Assembly (NCBI RefSeq): GCF_028583725.1
Contig: NZ_CP110680.1
Coordinates: forward strand, 558,001-622,000
DNA: 64,000 nt
From: Cellulomonas fimi
GTDB taxonomy: Bacteria; Actinomycetota; Actinomycetes; Actinomycetales; Cellulomonadaceae
Direction of reading: 5' to 3'
Position 1 is the first letter of the stretch, and each line of letters starts with the position of its first letter. Made by a program: the position numbers and the translations under genes. Shown here in pieces: positions 35,820 to 42,889 of the stretch. The notes beneath the pieces are model-generated. The model did no database searches and was not told the DNA's origin. It was given only the letters and a program-made list of their open reading frames with translations.

Positions 35820-36608
35820 ATGCCCGACGGACTGCCTGCGACCATCGCGCACCGCTACAGCCGCGAGGTGGCCCTCCGCCACGAGCTGCTCTACGGCCGC
35901 GGCTACCAGGGCCCGGCCGAGCCGGAGGTGTTCGACGCGCTCGCCGCGCGCGCGGGTCTGCGTGCCGGGGCCGACGTGCTCGACGTCGGGTCGGGCCTGG
36001 GCGGCGACGCGTTCCGGCTCGCGACCCGGTTCGGTGTGCGGGTGGTCGGGCTCGACGCGTCGCCCGACATGACGGACCTGGCCCGCGAGCGCCGGGAGGT
36101 CGACGCGCCCGGCGCGGACGTCGAGCTCGTGTGCGGCAACGTGCTGACGTCGGACGTCGTGCGGCCCGGTGCCTTCGACGTGGTGTGGACGCGCGACGCG
36201 GGGGCGTTCCTCGCGCACGACGAGAAGCCCGTCGCGTGGCGCCTGCTGCACGACGCGCTGCGTCCCGGCGGGACGGTCCTGGTCACCGACTACTGCCTGG
36301 GGACGTCGGACGCGTCGGCGGAGTTCGGTCAGCGGATGCTCGCGTGGGGTCAGCACATGCTGACGCTCGACGCGTACGCCGACCTGCTGACGTCGTGCGG
36401 CTTCACCGACGTCGTGACCGAGGACCGCACCGCCGACCTCGTCGCGTCGCAGGAGCACGGGCTGCGGGTCCTCGAGGAGCGCGGCGACGACGTGCGCGCG
36501 CTGCTGTCGCCCGAGGAGCACGCGGACCTCACGCGACGCTGGCGCACGAAGCTCACGCACAGCACGTCGGGCGAGCTCGTCTGGATGGTCCTCACGGCCC
36601 GCCGCTGA
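35820..36608 (+). CDS. SAM-dependent N-methyltransferase resembling phosphoethanolamine methyltransferase
   Basis: A 262-aa class I methyltransferase. The SAM motif is VLDVGSGLGGDAFRLA (residues 53-68). The segments VVWTRDAGAFLAH, GTVLVTDYCLGTSD and LTLDAYADLLTSCGFTDVV closely recall the phosphobase methyltransferases (plant, nematode and Plasmodium PMT) that methylate phosphoethanolamine to phosphocholine. 2-AEP is the phosphonate analogue of phosphoethanolamine, so mono- to tri-methylation of AEP is the leading hypothesis. The ATG at 35820 follows GAGGAGAAC. It is the last gene of the cluster and ends 6 nt before a strong hairpin. Confidence 0.88.
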   Translation: MPDGLPATIAHRYSREVALRHELLYGRGYQGPAEPEVFDALAARAGLRAGADVLDVGSGLGGDAFRLATRFGVRVVGLDASPDMTDLARERREVDAPGADVELVCGNVLTSDVVRPGAFDVVWTRDAGAFLAHDEKPVAWRLLHDALRPGGTVLVTDYCLGTSDASAEFGQRMLAWGQHMLTLDAYADLLTSCGFTDVVTEDRTADLVASQEHGLRVLEERGDDVRALLSPEEHADLTRRWRTKLTHSTSGELVWMVLTARR

Positions 36609-36614
36609 CGGTCC

Positions 36615-36652
36615 GCCGCTGACGGGCGCGCGCACAGCGGCCCGTCAGCGGC
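36615..36652. terminator. Bidirectional hairpin between phosphonate and sulfur operons
   Basis: GCCGCTGACGGG at 36615-36626 pairs perfectly (12 bp) with 36641-36652 around a 14-nt loop. It lies between two converging operons and marks the end of both. Confidence 0.88.
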
Positions 36653-36670
36653 GTCGCGGTCGGCGGCAGG

Positions 36671-38035
36671 TCAGGGGGCGACCTCCGCCGTCGCGAGGCG
36701 TGCCACCGTGTGCGGGTTCGCGGGGCGCGCCAGGCCGTAGTGGTCGCGCAGCGTCGTGCCCGTGTACTCGGACCGGAAGATGCCGCGGTCGACGAGGATC
36801 GGCACGACCTGGTCGACGAACTCCTCCAGGCCCGACGGCAGCACCGCGGGCATGATGTTGAACCCGTCGGCGGCACCCTGGTCGTACCAGTCCTGGATCG
36901 CGTCGGCGACCTGCTCGGCCGTCCCCGAGAACGTGCGGTGACCGCGCCCGCCGCCGAGCCGGCCGATGAGCTGGCGGACCGTGAGCCGCTCGCGCCGCCC
37001 CAGGTTCACGATGAGCGTGTACCGGCTCTTCGCACCCTCGATCTCGTCCTCCGACGGCAGGTGGTCCGGCAGCTCGCGGTCGAGCGGCAGGTCCTCGGGG
37101 TCGACCCGCAGCTGCGCCGCGAGCTGCACGCGCGCGTACTCCGGGTTGATGAGCCGGTCGAGCTCGTCCTCCTTCTCCCGCGCCTCGGCCTCGGTCGCGC
37201 CGATCACCGGCACGATTCCGGGCAGCACGAGCACCGTCGCGGGGTCGCGGCCCCACTCGACCGCGCGGCGCTTGAGGTCCGCGTAGAACGCCTGCGCGTC
37301 CTCGAGCGTCTGCTGCGCCGTGAACACCGCTTCCGCGGAGCGCGCCGCGAGGTCCTTGCCGTCCTCCGACGACCCCGCCTGCACGAGCAGCGGGTGCGCC
37401 TGCGGCGAGCGGGGCGTCGTCAGCGCGCCCGCGACGCGGAAGTGCTCGCCGACGTGGCCGATCGGGTGGACGCGCGACGAGTCGCCCCAGACGCCCGCCT
37501 CCTTGTCACCGATCTCGGCGTCGTCCTCCCACGAGTCCCACAGCTTGAGCGCGACCTCGATGAACTCCGCCGCACGCGCGTACCGGTCGGCGTGCGCGGG
37601 CTGCTCGTCGAGGCCGAAGTTGCGCGCGGCCTCGACGAACGCCGTCGTCACGATGTTCCAGCCCGCGCGGCCGTTGCTGATGTGGTCGACCGAGGCGAAG
37701 CGTCGGGCGAGGTTGTACGGGTCGTTGTACGTGGTCGACGCGGTCGCGATCAGGCCGATGCGCTCGGTGACCGCCGCGATCGCCGCGAGGACGACCGTCG
37801 GCTCGAGCGTGCCCGACGGGCGGCGGCCGATGTCCCGGTGCAGCGCGGGGCCGTCGGCGAAGAAGATCGAGTCGAGCTTCCCGCGCTCCGCCGTCTGCGC
37901 CAGGCGCTGGAGGTAGGCGATGTTCGTCGAGACGGACGACGGGTCGCTCTCCGGCAGGCGCCACGACGCCTCGTGGTGGCCCGTGCTCATGAGGAACGCG
38001 TTGAGGTGCAGGTGGCCTGCGCGGTGCGTGGTCAT
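36671..38035 (-). CDS. FMN-dependent monooxygenase, NtaA/SnaA/DszA family
   Basis: A 454-aa luciferase-like monooxygenase of the NtaA/SnaA/DszA group, two-component enzymes that use reduced flavin to oxidise sulfur or amine compounds. Typical features are HLNAFLMSTGHHEASWR at the N-terminus, RFASVDHISNGRAGWNIVTT and LLVQAGSSEDGKDLAARSAEAVF. The length (about 450) separates it from luciferase alpha and beta subunits (about 320-355). It is the last gene of an SsuABC-like operon, overlapping the ATPase gene by 4 nt. An organosulfur desulfurising role fits best. A flavin reductase partner is not in the window. Confidence 0.93.
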   Translation of the reverse strand: MTTHRAGHLHLNAFLMSTGHHEASWRLPESDPSSVSTNIAYLQRLAQTAERGKLDSIFFADGPALHRDIGRRPSGTLEPTVVLAAIAAVTERIGLIATASTTYNDPYNLARRFASVDHISNGRAGWNIVTTAFVEAARNFGLDEQPAHADRYARAAEFIEVALKLWDSWEDDAEIGDKEAGVWGDSSRVHPIGHVGEHFRVAGALTTPRSPQAHPLLVQAGSSEDGKDLAARSAEAVFTAQQTLEDAQAFYADLKRRAVEWGRDPATVLVLPGIVPVIGATEAEAREKEDELDRLINPEYARVQLAAQLRVDPEDLPLDRELPDHLPSEDEIEGAKSRYTLIVNLGRRERLTVRQLIGRLGGGRGHRTFSGTAEQVADAIQDWYDQGAADGFNIMPAVLPSGLEEFVDQVVPILVDRGIFRSEYTGTTLRDHYGLARPANPHTVARLATAEVAP

Positions 38036-39030
38036 CGGGTGCTCCCAAGGTCGTCGCGGTGGTGGTCCAGGTCGGGGACGACGCCGGCGGTGCCGGCCGT
38101 CGGGGTGGTGCCGGGCGTGCTCAGCGCGCCGAGCGCGCCGAGCAGGCGGGTGCGCAGCGCGGCGAACCGCGGGTCGGCCGGGTCGCGCGGGCCGTCGTCG
38201 AGCGTCACGGGCACGTCGAGCGCGATGCGCCCCTCGTCGAGCACGACGACCCGCTCGGCCAGCACGATCGCCTCGTCGACGTCGTGCGTGACCAGCAGCA
38301 CCGCCGGGCGGTGCCGCGCGCACAGGTCGCGCAGCAGCTGATGCATCCGCAGGCGGGTGAGGGCGTCGAGCGCGCCGAACGGCTCGTCGGCGAGCAGCAG
38401 CTGCGGCTCCCGGACGAGCGAGCGGGCCAGCGACACGCGCTGCTGCTCGCCGCCCGACAGCTCGGTGGGCCACGCGCGCTCGCGGCCTGCGAGGCCGACC
38501 TCGGCGAGGCGCTCGCGCCCCAGGTCGCGGGCGTGCGCGCCGCGCAGGCCGAGGGTCACGTTGTCGAGCACGCGCGCCCACGGCAGCAGCCGCGAGTCCT
38601 GGAAGACGACGGACACCCGCTCGGGCACCGCGACCGTCCCGGTGCCGTGCACGTCGTGGTCGAGGCCCGCGAGCGCGCGCAGCAGCGTCGACTTGCCCGA
38701 CCCGCTGCGGCCGAGGATCGCGACGAACTCGCCCGGCGCGATCGTGAGGTCGAGGTCGCGCAGCACGCGCCCGTCACCCTCGGCCAGGCCGTACGCGCGG
38801 TCGAGGTGCCGGACGACGACGGACCCGTCGGTCGTGGTGGTGCGCTCGTCGGCGAGGGCGCCGTGCGCGGGCGGCGGGACCGCGGAGCGCTCGGGCGAGC
38901 GGCCGTCGGCGTGCGCGGGTGCGGCGGCGGGCGCGGCGGGTGCCGCGGTTCCGTCGGCGAGCACGGTCGACGCGTCGGGGTGGACGGGGATCCCGGGTGC
39001 GCGGGTCAGTCCGCGAGCGTGCGTCGCCAT
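38032..39030 (-). CDS. ABC transporter ATP-binding protein, SsuB/TauB type
   Basis: A 332-aa ATPase of the sulfonate/nitrate/taurine importer family. Walker A is GRSGSGKSTLLRALAG, the Q-loop lies in SVVFQDSRLLPWARVLDNV, the signature is LSGGEQQRVSLARSLV and Walker B is LLLADEPFGALD. An N-terminal extension of about 65 Ala/Pro/His-rich residues precedes the domain, so translation may in fact start later. As called it overlaps the permease gene by 25 nt. A short linker also extends the C-terminus. It energises the permease and binding protein encoded upstream. Confidence 0.94.
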   Translation of the reverse strand: MATHARGLTRAPGIPVHPDASTVLADGTAAPAAPAAAPAHADGRSPERSAVPPPAHGALADERTTTTDGSVVVRHLDRAYGLAEGDGRVLRDLDLTIAPGEFVAILGRSGSGKSTLLRALAGLDHDVHGTGTVAVPERVSVVFQDSRLLPWARVLDNVTLGLRGAHARDLGRERLAEVGLAGRERAWPTELSGGEQQRVSLARSLVREPQLLLADEPFGALDALTRLRMHQLLRDLCARHRPAVLLVTHDVDEAIVLAERVVVLDEGRIALDVPVTLDDGPRDPADPRFAALRTRLLGALGALSTPGTTPTAGTAGVVPDLDHHRDDLGSTR

Positions 39031-39860
39031 GCGAGCGCCCTCCTCTGCACGAGGCGGACGAGCGCGTCGGAGCCGAAGCCGAGGACGCCGTACAGGACGA
39101 GGCCGACGACGATGATCTCGGTCTGCCCGTACGTGCGCGCGAGCTCCATCATGTAGCCGATCCCGGCGGTGCCGTTGATCTGCTCGACGACGACGAGCGA
39201 GAGCCACGCGCCGGTCACGGCGAACCGCAGCCCGAGCAGGAACCCGGGCAGCGCGCCCGGCAGGACGACGCGGCGCACGAACTGCCAGCGCGACAGCCCG
39301 ACGGTCTCGGCGAGCTCGACGTAGCGCGCGTCGATCGTCCGCAGGCCGTTGTGGGTGTGGATGTACACGGGCACGAAGACGCCGAGCAGGATCGTGACGA
39401 CCTTCATCGTCTCGCCGATGCCGAGCCACAGGATGAGCAGCGGCAGCAGCGCGAGGCTCGGGATGGCCCGCTTGACCTGCACGGGCCCGTCGATGAGCGC
39501 CTCCCCGATGCGGGTGAGGCCGGACACGAGCGCCAGCAGGGTGCCGAGGACGATGCCGAGGAGCAGGCCGAGGAGCGCGCGCTGCGCGGACACCGCGAGG
39601 TTCTCCTGCAGGCGGCCGGACTCGATCAGCTCGCCTGCGGTGGTGACGACCGTCCAGGGCGCGGAGAGCGTGCGCTGGTCGATGAAACCGGTCGCGCTGC
39701 CGAGGGTCCAGAACGCGACGAGCGCGAGCAGGCCCAGAGCGGCGCCGCCGGGGATGCTGCGGCCGGGTCCGAGGCGGCGGGTGGCGCGGCGACGGGTGGT
39801 CGTCGGGCGGGTGAGCGGGCGGGGCGACGCGAGCGCCCGTGGTGCGGTGAGGACCGACAT
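39006..39860 (-). CDS. ABC transporter permease, SsuC/TauC type
   Basis: A 284-aa membrane permease with about six helices beginning near residue 37 (GGAALGLLALVAFWTLGSA). The cytoplasmic coupling loop is VELAETVGLSRWQFVRRVVLPGALPG (split here by natural reading), the EAA motif of import permeases. The basic N-terminus faces the cytoplasm. Its ATG overlaps the binding-protein stop (TGATG), so the two are coupled. It forms the channel of the predicted sulfonate importer. Confidence 0.94.
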   Translation of the reverse strand: MSVLTAPRALASPRPLTRPTTTRRRATRRLGPGRSIPGGAALGLLALVAFWTLGSATGFIDQRTLSAPWTVVTTAGELIESGRLQENLAVSAQRALLGLLLGIVLGTLLALVSGLTRIGEALIDGPVQVKRAIPSLALLPLLILWLGIGETMKVVTILLGVFVPVYIHTHNGLRTIDARYVELAETVGLSRWQFVRRVVLPGALPGFLLGLRFAVTGAWLSLVVVEQINGTAGIGYMMELARTYGQTEIIVVGLVLYGVLGFGSDALVRLVQRRALAWRRTLAD

Positions 39861-40999
39861 CAGCTGCCCGCCCCCGCCCGGTACTCCTCGACGGCCTCCG
39901 CGATGACCGGCGCGAACCGCTGGTCCCACAGGTCGGGCGCGTCGAGCGGCTCGTTGCCCGTGGCCTCGGCGAGCAGGTCGATCGTCTCCTGGTGGCGCTC
40001 GATCGCGTCGGTCCAGTCGGCGGGGACGTCGGGCGTGCCCGCGTGCTCGACGAGGTAGCGGCCGTCCTCCTCGGACAGGCCCTGGTCGGCGACGTAGTAC
40101 CCCTGCACCCACGCGTCGGGGTGGTCCTCGACCCAGAGCTTGGCCTGCGCCCAGAGCCGCACGTACGCGCGCAGCGCCGCGGCCTTGGCCGGGTCGTCGA
40201 GGGTCGACGTCGGCGCGTAGAGCACGCTCGGGTCGTCGCGCAGCCCGTGCGTCACCGTGTTCCCGCCGTCCTCGCCGTACTGGTCGACGTAGCGCGCGAT
40301 CTGCACGCCGCCGAGAGGCGCGACGTCGACCTCGCCCGCGGCGAGCGCCGTCGGGTAGACGTCACCGGTGCTGGGCAGCTCGACGAGCTCGACGTCGTCG
40401 AGGTCGAGGCCCGCCTCCTGGAGCGCCCGCAGCACGATGACGCCCTGCGCCTGACCCGGGCTGTACGCGATGCGGTGGCCCCTGAAGTCCTCGAGCGAGT
40501 CCACGCCCTCGACGCCCGGCGCGACACCGAACTCGTAGATCGGGAAGTCCGCCCAGTCCTCGCGGTAGGACGCGGCGACGATCCGCACGTCGAGGCCGGT
40601 CCAGGTCGCGTGGATCGGCGGGATGTCCGCGACCGCGCCGACGTCGAGCGACCCGGCGCGGAACGCCTCGGTCGTCGCGGGACCGCCGGACACGTTGGCC
40701 CACTCGATCTCGAAGCCGAGGTCCGCGTCGAGGTCGTCGCCCGCGATCTCGACGGCCTTCTGCGTCGTGGGGTCGCCGATGACGAGCGTCGTGCCGGCGG
40801 GGATCTCGGTGGGCAGCTCGCCGGTCGCGGCGGGTGCGCCGGTCCGGCCGTCGCCGGTCGTCTGCGCGCTCGCGCCGGAGCAGGCGGCGAGCGTCCCGGT
40901 CAGGACGGTGGCGAGGACCGCGGCGGCGAGCCGGGGCCGGGCCGCGGGAAGCGCCGCGGTGCGCGGTGCCGGACGGGTCCGGCGGGTACGGGTGGACAT
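39860..40999 (-). CDS. ABC transporter substrate-binding lipoprotein, SsuA-like
   Basis: A 379-aa binding protein with a signal peptide and lipobox (LTGTLAACSG, cysteine near residue 40). The mature part begins with TTLVIGDPTTQKAVEIAG and has the NMT1/SsuA features VGAVADIPPIHATW, RGHRIAYSPGQAQGVIVLRAL and DVAPLGGVQIARYVDQYG. Ligands of this class include sulfonates, sulfonate esters, taurine, nitrate and thiamine precursors. Operon partnership with an NtaA/SnaA-type monooxygenase and a cysteine-bearing leader upstream favour an organosulfur compound. The ATG at 40999 is the only start that keeps the signal peptide. Confidence 0.94.
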   Translation of the reverse strand: MSTRTRRTRPAPRTAALPAARPRLAAAVLATVLTGTLAACSGASAQTTGDGRTGAPAATGELPTEIPAGTTLVIGDPTTQKAVEIAGDDLDADLGFEIEWANVSGGPATTEAFRAGSLDVGAVADIPPIHATWTGLDVRIVAASYREDWADFPIYEFGVAPGVEGVDSLEDFRGHRIAYSPGQAQGVIVLRALQEAGLDLDDVELVELPSTGDVYPTALAAGEVDVAPLGGVQIARYVDQYGEDGGNTVTHGLRDDPSVLYAPTSTLDDPAKAAALRAYVRLWAQAKLWVEDHPDAWVQGYYVADQGLSEEDGRYLVEHAGTPDVPADWTDAIERHQETIDLLAEATGNEPLDAPDLWDQRFAPVIAEAVEEYRAGAGS

Positions 41000-41108
41000 G
41001 CGTGTGCCTCTCGACGGCAGGACGGATCGCGCCGCTGCCCCGTGCGGGCGTGCGGCGTTCGGTGCGTGGTGGTGCGCGGGGGAGAGGTGCCCTCGGTGCG
41101 AGGGCGGC

Positions 41109-41128
41109 GACGGCTCTGAGGGGCCGTC
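41109..41128 (-). promoter_or_regulatory. Hairpin in the leader of the sulfur operon, possible attenuator
   Basis: GACGGCTC (41109-41116) pairs with GGGCCGTC (41121-41128), seven Watson-Crick pairs plus one wobble, around TGAG. It lies 58 nt after the end of the small cysteine-containing ORF and 109 nt before the binding-protein gene on the transcribed strand, the expected place for an attenuator. Confidence 0.5.
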
Positions 41129-41186
41129 GGGCGCGGCGTGGGGGCGCCGCGGACCGGTCAGCGGGCGACGACGGCGTGGTCGTCGG

Positions 41187-41267
41187 TCACCGACAGGCGG
41201 GACACGCCCGACACGAGCGGGCCACGGGCAGCACGGCTGCGGTGGCGGGTGCTCGGCGGGTCGACAT
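41187..41267 (-). CDS. Short leader ORF with three cysteines near its end
   Basis: A 26-codon ORF starting at ATG 41267 and ending ARSCRACPACR-stop, with three of its last eight residues cysteine. GGTGG lies 5 nt upstream. It is followed by a hairpin and then the sulfur-import operon on the same strand. Actinobacteria are known to use short upstream ORFs ending in cysteine-rich tracts as cysteine sensors ahead of sulfur genes (cysteine-responsive attenuation). This ORF fits that pattern, although its cysteines are spaced rather than consecutive. It could also be a chance ORF, and comparison with relatives would settle it. Confidence 0.5.
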   Translation of the reverse strand: MSTRRAPATAAVLPVARSCRACPACR

Positions 41268-41291
41268 GGGATCCACCGTGCCAGCGCCGCC

Positions 41292-41342
41292 GAGGGGTGA
41301 GAAGACCCCTCCCAAATCCTGAGACTTCTGGTCGGGATTTAT
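41292..41342 (-). promoter_or_regulatory. Candidate promoter/operator region of the sulfur operon
   Basis: On the minus strand ATAAAT (41342-41337) is the only AT-rich -10-like word nearby. AAATCC at 41314-41319 and GGATTT at 41335-41340 form a perfect inverted repeat with a 15-nt spacer, and GAGGGGT-GAGAAG-ACCCCTC (41292-41311) a perfect 7-bp stem. The stretch 41314-41343 is unusually AT-rich for this genome. The rest of 41000-41380 holds only the leader ORF and the 41109 hairpin. Confidence 0.45.
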
Positions 41343-41380
41343 CGACGGACGCGCACCGGCCGTGCGGCCCGCGAGTGGGG

Positions 41381-42667
41381 TCAGCGCACCTCGAGGACCG
41401 TCCACCAGTCGTTGCCGTCACGCCCGGTGAACCCGGTGACCTCCTGCTGCCCCGCCGTCAGGGCCGGGTCCGACCGGCGGTGCGAGTGCAGCGCGACGCC
41501 CGTCGCGACGTGCACCAGCCGGACACGGGAGCCCGCGCGCCAGCGCCCGCCGCCGTCGACCTCCACGCGCCAGTCGTCGCCCGCGTCGCCCGCACCGTCG
41601 CGCCCGAACGCCGTCACCTCCTGCTGCGCGGTCAGCGGCGACGGGAAGCCCCGGTGGCTGTGCAGGTTCCGTCCGGTCTCGACGTGCCGCAGCCGCAGCA
41701 CGTCGCCGTGCCGCAGCGCGTGCCCGTCGCCCACCGCCGCGGCGTTCCCGTGCGGCGCCGCGAGCCGCCACAGGTCGTTGTCGTCGGACCCGTCGAACGC
41801 CGTGACCTGCTGCTGCCCGGACGTCCCGGCGTGCGTGTACGCGAGCCCGTGCGAGTGCAGCGACCGGCCCGTCCACACGTGCGAGAGCTTGACGACGTCG
41901 CCGGTGCGCACCTGCCGGTCGCGGGCCGGTGCCGTGCGGGTCAGGACGCGCGGAGGCTTGGGCGCGTAGTCCTGCACGAAGAACCCGCGCCAGCGCCGGC
42001 CGTTCGACGCCGACCAGTCCTTCTGCCCCGGCCCCGACGTGAGGACGACCTCGCGCCCGGGCGTGTTCGGGTCGTACACCTGGAGCGCGACGCGGCCCGT
42101 CGCGCGGTCCACGTCGTACCCGTACGCGACGACCTGGTGGTTGTCGCCGACCTTCGCGAGCGCCCGCGCGACGACGAGGCCGAGGACGACCGGGCGCCCC
42201 GCGTCGACCGACGCGATCACGCGCGGGACCTCCTCCTCCTTCGTCCAGCGGCTCACGCCCTTGAACACCCACGTCTCGTCGTCCGAGTGCAGCGTCCACG
42301 TGAGGAACTTCGTCGCCGAGCCCGTGAGGAACGACTGGAGCTGGCGGTCGTGGACGTACTTCGCGAGCCAGTTCTCGTCGGGGGGGACGCGCTGCGGCGC
42401 GTACAGGTCCGCGGACCAGCGGGGGACCGGGCGGCCGGACAGGAAGTAGTCGAGCGCCGCGTACGACATGCCGCCGCACCGGCCCGCCGTCGTGATCGTC
42501 GTGCCGTTGGGCAGCGTGATGAGCTCGTCGACGAACGCGTTGGGGAACGCGAACCCGTGCACCGCCGGGTCGAAGTCGACGCGCCGGTGCGCGCGCGTGT
42601 CGTCGTCGGTGGGGACGGGCGGGGGCAGCGGCGACGGCGACGGGACCGGGGGGTGCGGGTCGGGCAT
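41381..42667 (-). CDS. Papain-like-fold protein with C-terminal MIR-type beta-trefoil repeats
   Basis: A 428-aa protein without signal peptide, of unknown function. After a Pro-rich start, residues 35-235 look like a cysteine-peptidase fold: GRCGGMSYAALDYF offers a cysteine, DNHQVVAYGYD a histidine and QVYDPNTPGRE an Asp/Asn, in C39/papain order. The last 190 residues hold three repeats of a MIR-like unit (GDVVKLSHVWTGRSLHSH, GDVLRLRHVETGRNLHSH, GSRVRLVHVATGVALHSH, each followed by QQxVT). MIR domains are typical of eukaryotic protein mannosyltransferases and calcium channels and are uncommon in bacteria. The ATG at 42667 is preferred; the upstream in-frame region is low complexity. Confidence 0.75.
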   Translation of the reverse strand: MPDPHPPVPSPSPLPPPVPTDDDTRAHRRVDFDPAVHGFAFPNAFVDELITLPNGTTITTAGRCGGMSYAALDYFLSGRPVPRWSADLYAPQRVPPDENWLAKYVHDRQLQSFLTGSATKFLTWTLHSDDETWVFKGVSRWTKEEEVPRVIASVDAGRPVVLGLVVARALAKVGDNHQVVAYGYDVDRATGRVALQVYDPNTPGREVVLTSGPGQKDWSASNGRRWRGFFVQDYAPKPPRVLTRTAPARDRQVRTGDVVKLSHVWTGRSLHSHGLAYTHAGTSGQQQVTAFDGSDDNDLWRLAAPHGNAAAVGDGHALRHGDVLRLRHVETGRNLHSHRGFPSPLTAQQEVTAFGRDGAGDAGDDWRVEVDGGGRWRAGSRVRLVHVATGVALHSHRRSDPALTAGQQEVTGFTGRDGNDWWTVLEVR

Positions 42668-42812
42668 CGTCGGGTCCTTCGTCGGCCGCTCGGGCCGGTC
42701 GTGGTGCGTTCCGGCAGGTGGCGGGCCGCGGGGCCCGCCAGCACCCACCCTGGCACCGTGCAGGAGCACGCGCCGCCGGGGGAGATACCGGGGTCGCTGC
42801 CACCCGGACGCG

Positions 42813-42847
42813 GACGGGGCGGCCCGCTGCGTGCGGACCGCCCCGTC
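42813..42847 (-). terminator. Hairpin terminator after the sugar ABC operon
   Basis: GACGGGGCGG (42813-42822) pairs perfectly with CCGCCCCGTC (42838-42847) around a 15-nt loop, 43 nt past the stop of the binding-protein gene on the minus strand. The remaining sequence between 42668 and 42889 shows nothing else. Confidence 0.8.
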
Positions 42848-42889
42848 GGGACGTGCTGCCGGCGGTCGGGCCGGCGTCGTGCGTGAGGA

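Noticed and set aside
21255..36608. Phosphonate catabolism (C-P lyase or phosphonatase)
   Set aside because: No phn C-P lyase genes or PhnX hydrolase are present, while PepM and Ppd act in synthesis.
31910..38035. A bioluminescence (lux) operon
   Set aside because: LuxC, LuxD and LuxE homologues are present, but there are no luciferase alpha/beta genes. The nearby luciferase-family protein belongs to the NtaA/SnaA/DszA sulfur group in a separate convergent operon.
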